Origin: an uncultured Parabacteroides sp.
GTDB lineage: Bacteria > Bacteroidota > Bacteroidia > Bacteroidales > Tannerellaceae
Reading direction: 5' to 3'
Assembly: GCA_944325345.1 (NCBI GenBank)
Contig: CALUZV010000006.1
Coordinates: 1 to 64,000 of the forward strand
DNA: 64,000 nucleotides
The position numbers were made by a program, and so were the translations under genes. Positions 59,891 to 64,000 of the stretch are shown here, in pieces; positions within the stretch are counted from its first letter, which is position 1, and each line of letters opens with the position of its first letter. Below the pieces are notes generated by a model. That model did no database searches, was not told the origin of the DNA, and saw nothing but the letters and a program-made list of their open reading frames with translations.

Positions 59891-62098
59891 ATGATTCAGA
59901 CAGTAGTAAAACGAGACGGACGCATCGTCGGTTTTAATGAAGAAAAGATAGCCACAGCTATCCGCAAAGCTATGTTGCATACCCCAGCGGGCGAGGATAT
60001 CCAGCTGATCCGCCAAATCACGGACCGCATCGCTTTCAAGGGCAGTTCGCAGATGACGGTAGAAGACATCCAGGATGCTGTCGAGCTGGAATTGATGAAC
60101 AGCAGCCGCAAGGACGTCGCCCAAAAGTACATCGCTTACCGCAACCAGCGCAGCATCGCCCGCAAAGCCAAGACGCGGGATATGTTCCTCGAGATTATCA
60201 ACATCAAATCGAACGACATCACGCGCGAAAACGCCAACATGAACGCCGACACGCCGGCAGGCATGATGATGAAATTCGCCAGCGAGACGACCAAGCCCTT
60301 CGTCGATGACTATCTCTTGAGCGAGGATGTCCGCCACGCGGTCGAAAACAACTACCTCCATATCCACGATAAAGATTACTATCCGACAAAGAGTCTGACT
60401 TGCGTCCAGCATCCCTTGGACAAGATTCTGAAGAACGGCTTCTCCGCCGGTCATGGCGAATCCCGTCCGGCCAAGCGCATCGAGACGGCGAGCATCCTCG
60501 GCTGTATCTCGCTTGAGACGGCGCAGAATGAGATGCACGGCGGACAGGCTATCCCGGCTTTCGACTTCTATCTGGCGCCTTACGTCCGCAGCAGTTTCAT
60601 CGAGGAGGTGAAGATGCTGGAGGACTTGACAGGGGCGGATTATTCCCATTTATATAATAAGGAAGTGGACGACTTCCTCACCCGCCCGCTGGACGGTCTG
60701 GAAGGCGAGGAGCGTATCCTGCAGCACGCCATGAACCGCACCGTCAGCCGCGTCCACCAATCGATGGAGGCGTTTATCCATAACATGAATACGATTCATT
60801 CTCGTGGTGGCAACCAGGTAGTCTTCAGCTCCATCAACTACGGCACGGATACTTCCGCCGAGGGACGCTGCATCATCCGCGAGTTGCTGAAATCGACGTA
60901 CCGGGGCGTGGGCAATGGCGAAACAGCCATCTTCCCCATCCAGATTTGGAAAAAGAAACGCGGCGTCAGCTATCTGCCGACCGACCGCAACTACGACCTC
61001 TACCAGTTGGCGTGCAAGGTTACGGCCCGCCGCTTTTTCCCCAACTTCCTGAATCTCGACGCGACCTTCAACCAGCACGAGTCTTGGCGCGCCGACGACC
61101 CGAAACGCTACCTCTACGAAGTGGCGACGATGGGTTGCCGCACGCGCGTCTTCGAGAATCGTTTCGGTCCGAAAACCTCTATCGGCCGGGGAAACATTTC
61201 GTTCTCGACGATCAATATTGTCCGCCTCGCCATCGAATGCATGAAGGTGGAAGATAAGAACGACCGCATCGCCCTTTTCTTCTCCAAACTCGACGCGATG
61301 CTGGAAATCACGGCGCGCCAGCTCCACGAGCGGATGGAATTCCAGAAATCGGCCTTCGCCAAGCAGTTCCCCTTGCTCATGTCGGCTCTTTGGCTGGGCT
61401 GCGAGCAGTTGAAGCCGGACGATACCATCGCCTCGGTCATCAACCAGGGCACGCTGGGTATCGGCTTTATCGGCCTGGCGGAATGCCTCGTGGCGCTGAC
61501 GGGAAAGCACCACGGCGAAGATGCTGCCGCACAGGAGCTGGGCTTGAAGATTGTAACCTATATGCGCGACCGCGTCAATCAGTTCTCCGAACAGTACCAG
61601 CACAACTATAGCGTCCTCGCCACGCCTGCCGAGGGTCTCTCTGGCAAATTTACCCGCAAAGACCGCAAGGATTTCGGCATCCTGCCGGGCATCACGGACC
61701 GCGATTATTACACGAACTCCAACCATGTCCCCGTATATTATAAATGTAGTGCGCGCCACAAGGCCGAAATCGAGGCTCCGTATCACGACCTCACCCGTGG
61801 CGGGCACATTTTCTACGTCGAACTGGACGGCGACGCGACCCACAACCCCGAGGTCGTCATGCGCGTGGTCGATATGATGGACCGTTACAACATCGGTTAC
61901 GGCTCGGTCAATCACAACCGCAACCGTTGCCTCGACTGTGGTTATGAGAACGCAGCCGACTCCCTCGATGTCTGTCCTAAATGCGGCAGCACGCGCATCG
62001 ACCGCCTGCAGCGCATCACGGGCTACCTCGTCGGGACGACCGACCGCTGGAACAAAGCCAAGCTCGCCGAGTTGAAAGACCGCGTAACCCACGATTAA
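59891..62098 (+). CDS. nrdD: Anaerobic ribonucleoside-triphosphate reductase
   Basis: The 735-residue class III reductase makes dNTPs without oxygen using a glycyl radical. An ATP-cone regulatory domain is at the N-terminus (VVKRDGRIVGFNEEKIATAI), followed by the ten-stranded barrel. Near the end are the zinc site CLDCGY and CPKCGS, then the glycyl-radical loop RITGYLVGTTDRW, about residues 705-720. Compared with the RVCGYLG form of E. coli, this loop has Thr and an extra Val, which I believe is normal for the phylum. The activase gene nrdG follows after four bases. Confidence 0.96.
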   Translation: MIQTVVKRDGRIVGFNEEKIATAIRKAMLHTPAGEDIQLIRQITDRIAFKGSSQMTVEDIQDAVELELMNSSRKDVAQKYIAYRNQRSIARKAKTRDMFLEIINIKSNDITRENANMNADTPAGMMMKFASETTKPFVDDYLLSEDVRHAVENNYLHIHDKDYYPTKSLTCVQHPLDKILKNGFSAGHGESRPAKRIETASILGCISLETAQNEMHGGQAIPAFDFYLAPYVRSSFIEEVKMLEDLTGADYSHLYNKEVDDFLTRPLDGLEGEERILQHAMNRTVSRVHQSMEAFIHNMNTIHSRGGNQVVFSSINYGTDTSAEGRCIIRELLKSTYRGVGNGETAIFPIQIWKKKRGVSYLPTDRNYDLYQLACKVTARRFFPNFLNLDATFNQHESWRADDPKRYLYEVATMGCRTRVFENRFGPKTSIGRGNISFSTINIVRLAIECMKVEDKNDRIALFFSKLDAMLEITARQLHERMEFQKSAFAKQFPLLMSALWLGCEQLKPDDTIASVINQGTLGIGFIGLAECLVALTGKHHGEDAAAQELGLKIVTYMRDRVNQFSEQYQHNYSVLATPAEGLSGKFTRKDRKDFGILPGITDRDYYTNSNHVPVYYKCSARHKAEIEAPYHDLTRGGHIFYVELDGDATHNPEVVMRVVDMMDRYNIGYGSVNHNRNRCLDCGYENAADSLDVCPKCGSTRIDRLQRITGYLVGTTDRWNKAKLAELKDRVTHD

Positions 62099-62102
62099 GA
62101 CT

Positions 62103-62609
62103 ATGACACTCTCTCTCCTGAACATATTGGAAGACACGACGGTGGATGGCCCCGGTTTCCGCACGGCCATCTACGCCGCCGGTTGCGGGCATCACTGCCC
62201 GGGCTGCCACAATCCCGAATCGTGGGATATGGGCGGGGGGCAGGAAACGCCCGTCGCCGACGTCCTCGAGCGGGTCCTCGCCGACGACTTTGCCGACGTA
62301 ACCTTTACCGGCGGCGACCCTATGTACCAGCCCGAAGCCTTCACCGAACTGGCGCGCGGCATCCACGCCCGGAGCCGCAAGACGATATGGTGCTATACGG
62401 GTTACCACTTCGAGACGCTGCTCGGAATGCCCGCCCAGCGCCGCCTCCTGGAGCAAATCGACGTGCTGGTGGACGGCCCCTTCGTCCAATCCCTCCGCTC
62501 CGAAGAATGCCCCTTCCGGGGGAGCAGCAACCAGCGGCTGGTCGATGTCCCCGCCTCCCTGCGCGAGGGGCAGACGGTGCTGGTGGAATATCAGCCCCTG
62601 CCGGAATAA
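62103..62609 (+). CDS. nrdG: Anaerobic ribonucleotide reductase activating protein
   Basis: A 168-residue radical-SAM enzyme that generates the glycyl radical on NrdD. The cluster motif CxxxCxxC is seen as CGHHCPGCHNPESW, and VTFTGGDPMYQ is the SAM-binding GGE-like motif. It is translationally close to nrdD (four-base gap) and ends without a clear terminator before the next promoter. Confidence 0.95.
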   Translation: MTLSLLNILEDTTVDGPGFRTAIYAAGCGHHCPGCHNPESWDMGGGQETPVADVLERVLADDFADVTFTGGDPMYQPEAFTELARGIHARSRKTIWCYTGYHFETLLGMPAQRRLLEQIDVLVDGPFVQSLRSEECPFRGSSNQRLVDVPASLREGQTVLVEYQPLPE

Positions 62610-62627
62610 ATTTCTCCCCTTTTCTTC

Positions 62628-62657
62628 TTGGAAATAAACCAAGAAACCGTAACTTTG
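62628..62657 (+). promoter_or_regulatory. Consensus promoter for the small membrane-protein ORFs
   Basis: TTG (62628-62630), 19 bases, TAACTTTG (62650-62657). It separates the following ORFs from the nrdDG operon. Confidence 0.7.
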
Positions 62658-62683
62658 CCCTGAACAATTTTAAAATCTTAAAT

Positions 62684-62890
62684 ATGAAAGAAAATACGGG
62701 TATAGGGCGCGAGACGCTGGGCAAGTTCTTTTATGACTTGGCGAAGATTGTTTTCACGGGCTTGGTCGTTGGCGGGGTGATTTCGGCGGTGGACGAACAA
62801 GAAAGGCTGGGATATATTGTCTTGATTAGTATTGGGGTAATTATTACTGGCATATTTGTATTTATTGGGTATGAAATTTTAAATTCGTAG
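62684..62890 (+). CDS. Small two-helix membrane protein, 68 residues
   Basis: ATG 62684 starts a 68-residue protein with two hydrophobic helices (LAKIVFTGLVVGGVISAV and IVLISIGVIITGIFVFIGY) joined by a short charged loop, DEQERLG. It resembles short Bacteroidales membrane proteins of the DUF6722 type, a recollection rather than a verified match. It has its own consensus promoter. Two 34-residue single-helix ORFs follow at once, suggesting a small membrane operon. Confidence 0.72.
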   Translation: MKENTGIGRETLGKFFYDLAKIVFTGLVVGGVISAVDEQERLGYIVLISIGVIITGIFVFIGYEILNS

Positions 62891-62894
62891 AAAT

Positions 62895-62999
62895 ATGTGG
62901 GCTTTAATAACATTATATTCTGTCTGCTTGGTTTTTGGTGTCGCCTTCTTGATTTGGATGCACACGAAAGCCGGGAAGGAATGGCTGAAAAATCTCTGA
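62895..62999 (+). CDS. Single-helix membrane peptide, 34 residues, copy 1
   Basis: ATG 62895, four bases after the previous stop, encodes MWALITLYSVCLVFGVAFLI followed by WMHTKAGKEWLKNL. The first 20 residues form one membrane helix; the tail is basic and amphipathic. A second copy lies at 63057-63161 with nearly the same tail. The retained reading frame in both copies argues that it is translated. Confidence 0.65.
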   Translation: MWALITLYSVCLVFGVAFLIWMHTKAGKEWLKNL

Positions 63000-63056
63000 G
63001 AGGTTTTGGTTCAATAGTTGAAGACGTTTGAGTTGAAACTTAAAATAGAAAATAAA

Positions 63057-63161
63057 ATGGGTCCGATAATAGTATTGTTTTCTGCCTGCTTGATTGTTAT
63101 CGTGGGCATGTTGATTTGGATGAACACGAAGGCCGGGAAGGAATGGCTGAAAAATCTCTAA
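63057..63161 (+). CDS. Single-helix membrane peptide, 34 residues, copy 2
   Basis: ATG 63057 encodes MGPIIVLFSACLIVIVGMLI followed by WMNTKAGKEWLKNL. The last 14 residues differ from copy 1 only at one position, while the membrane part has diverged but stays hydrophobic. This pattern points to selection on a membrane peptide with a fixed tail. The 40-base repeat array starts right behind it. Confidence 0.65.
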   Translation: MGPIIVLFSACLIVIVGMLIWMNTKAGKEWLKNL

Positions 63162-63165
63162 TATG

Positions 63166-63436
63166 AGTTTTCTTCCCCAGCAGCTGGAGAAGAAATCGCG
63201 GCTTGCGAAACGCTCCCCAGCAGCTGGAGAAGAAATCGCGGCTTGCGAAACGCTCCCCAGCAACTGGGGAAGAAATCGCGGCTTGCGAAACGCTCCCCAG
63301 CAGCTGGAGAAGAAATCGCGGCTTGCGAAACGCTCCCCAGCAACTGGGGAAGAAATCGCGGCTTGCGAAACGTTCCCCAGTAGCTGGGGAGGAAATCGCG
63401 GCTTGCGAAACGTTCCCCAGCAACTGGGGAGGAAAT
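63166..63436. repeat. 40-base tandem array, same family as 7081-7494
   Basis: About seven units at a 40-base period, each with TCCCCAGC then GCTGGAGA or ACTGGGGA, and a TCGCggcttGCGA dyad about 20 bases away. The second dyad is constant here, unlike in the 7081 array. Long open frames through it on both strands are not genes. Confidence 0.92.
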
Positions 63437-63476
63437 CGCGGAACAGAAATTTAAGTTTAACTTTAAATTATAGGGA

Positions 63477-64000
63477 ATGAAAAAGATTGTTTATGATTTT
63501 TCTCGCAGTAAAGCGAAAAATGCACAGCACGTGCAATTTGTAACAGACATCTTGGTCGCTGTCCCCGAGGACGTGGCGACGCAGTATGGATTTGCCGCCC
63601 AGCGTTCGGCTTTCGCGACAGCGGCAGAGGAGGAAATCGCCTGCTTCAAGCCGGACAAGGGCTATCTGGACACGGCGAAAATCGCGGAGGCTGATAAGAA
63701 ACGCGATGAGACGTATTTGTTTAACAAGAAAATCGTGGAGGCTTATGCCGAGTATTGTCCCGACCCCGAACTGCGTGAGGCGGGCAAGACGGCGGTCTTC
63801 GTCTTCCACGAGGCCGGGACGCCGACGGAGCTCGACTATGCCGGCGAGACGGCGACGCTGACCGACGTGGCCGGGACGCTCCGGCAGGAGCCTTACATCT
63901 CGGCTCTGACTAAAATAGGCCGCGAAAGCGCCCCCGACGACATCGCGGAGGCGAACGACGCCTTCAACCAACTGTATAAAACCCGGACGACGGAGGAACG
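63477..64000 (+). CDS. DUF6261-like protein, truncated by the window end
   Basis: ATG 63477 opens a frame that continues past the window; 174 complete codons are present. The protein starts MKKIVYDFSRSKAKNAQHVQ and is helical and acidic (EADKKRDETYLFNKKIVEAY, then IAEANDAFNQLYKTRTTEE). The pattern fits the DUF6261 group of Bacteroidales proteins, whose function I do not know. No signal peptide is seen. Confidence 0.7.
   Translation, partial: MKKIVYDFSRSKAKNAQHVQFVTDILVAVPEDVATQYGFAAQRSAFATAAEEEIACFKPDKGYLDTAKIAEADKKRDETYLFNKKIVEAYAEYCPDPELREAGKTAVFVFHEAGTPTELDYAGETATLTDVAGTLRQEPYISALTKIGRESAPDDIAEANDAFNQLYKTRTTEE

Noticed and set aside
63097..63480. Open frames on both strands through the second 40-base array
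   Set aside because: Same cause as at 7003-7507: repeat-derived frames without coding character.

Overview
The window looks like chromosomal DNA from a Bacteroidales bacterium, most likely Parabacteroides or a close Tannerellaceae relative. The evidence is a SusC/SusD pair, Bacteroidetes-type promoters (TTTG or TTG, 19-21 bases, then TAnnTTTG), paired FKBP isomerases, class I fumarase, the glycine-lipid acyltransferases GlsB/GlsA, a gene pair ending in a C-terminal domain I know from Parabacteroides (DUF6383-like), and a DUF6261-like gene. The genus is inferred by eye, not by comparison with a database. I see no tRNA, rRNA, CRISPR array, transposase or prophage.

Layout. 1-11 kb: rightward genes for a Nudix hydrolase, a lipoprotein, two FKBP isomerases, an Lrp-type regulator, a secreted subtilase, xseA-xseB-ispD, recG and a LysM/M23 peptidase. 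11-12.7 kb: leftward antitoxin, toxin and LytTR response regulator. 12.8-13.1 kb: a structured RNA candidate. 13.2-26.6 kb: two large secreted DUF6383-type paralogues pointing at each other around a leftward group (LOG protein, glycine-zipper lipoprotein, ruvB, flippase, GH10-like lipoprotein) and a decayed toxin-antitoxin locus. 27.3-29 kb: an AAA/ABC-type ATPase overlapping a DUF4435 gene, the architecture of the PARIS anti-phage system. 29-39 kb: fumarase, a 50-residue ORF, a beta-barrel plus TPR pair, and a barrel protein lacking a signal peptide. 39-47 kb: argS, glsB/glsA, mnmD, a dipeptidyl-peptidase-like S9 protease and nudC. 47-53.5 kb: a small glycan-utilisation locus (SusC, SusD, GH43). 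54-62.6 kb: DedA, ROK kinase, Nudix, two rhomboids, an EEP-family protein, nrdD and nrdG. 62.6-64 kb: three tiny membrane-protein ORFs, a repeat array and a truncated DUF6261-like gene.

The most unusual feature is between the genes. At least ten intergenic gaps hold tandem arrays built from short imperfect dyads spaced about 20-23 bases apart, giving units of 22-24 or 40-43 bases. Most arrays differ completely in sequence, yet they share this geometry, and in several places both arms of a dyad change together from unit to unit. Three sequence themes recur at two sites each. Other notable items are the PARIS-like pair, a consensus promoter that fires straight into a perfect 36-base palindrome with a T tract, a 6S-like rod RNA with an alternative terminator fold, the inverted DUF6383 pair, and duplicated 34-residue membrane peptides.

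All calls come from reading sequence and translations. No database search, folding program or expression data was available.
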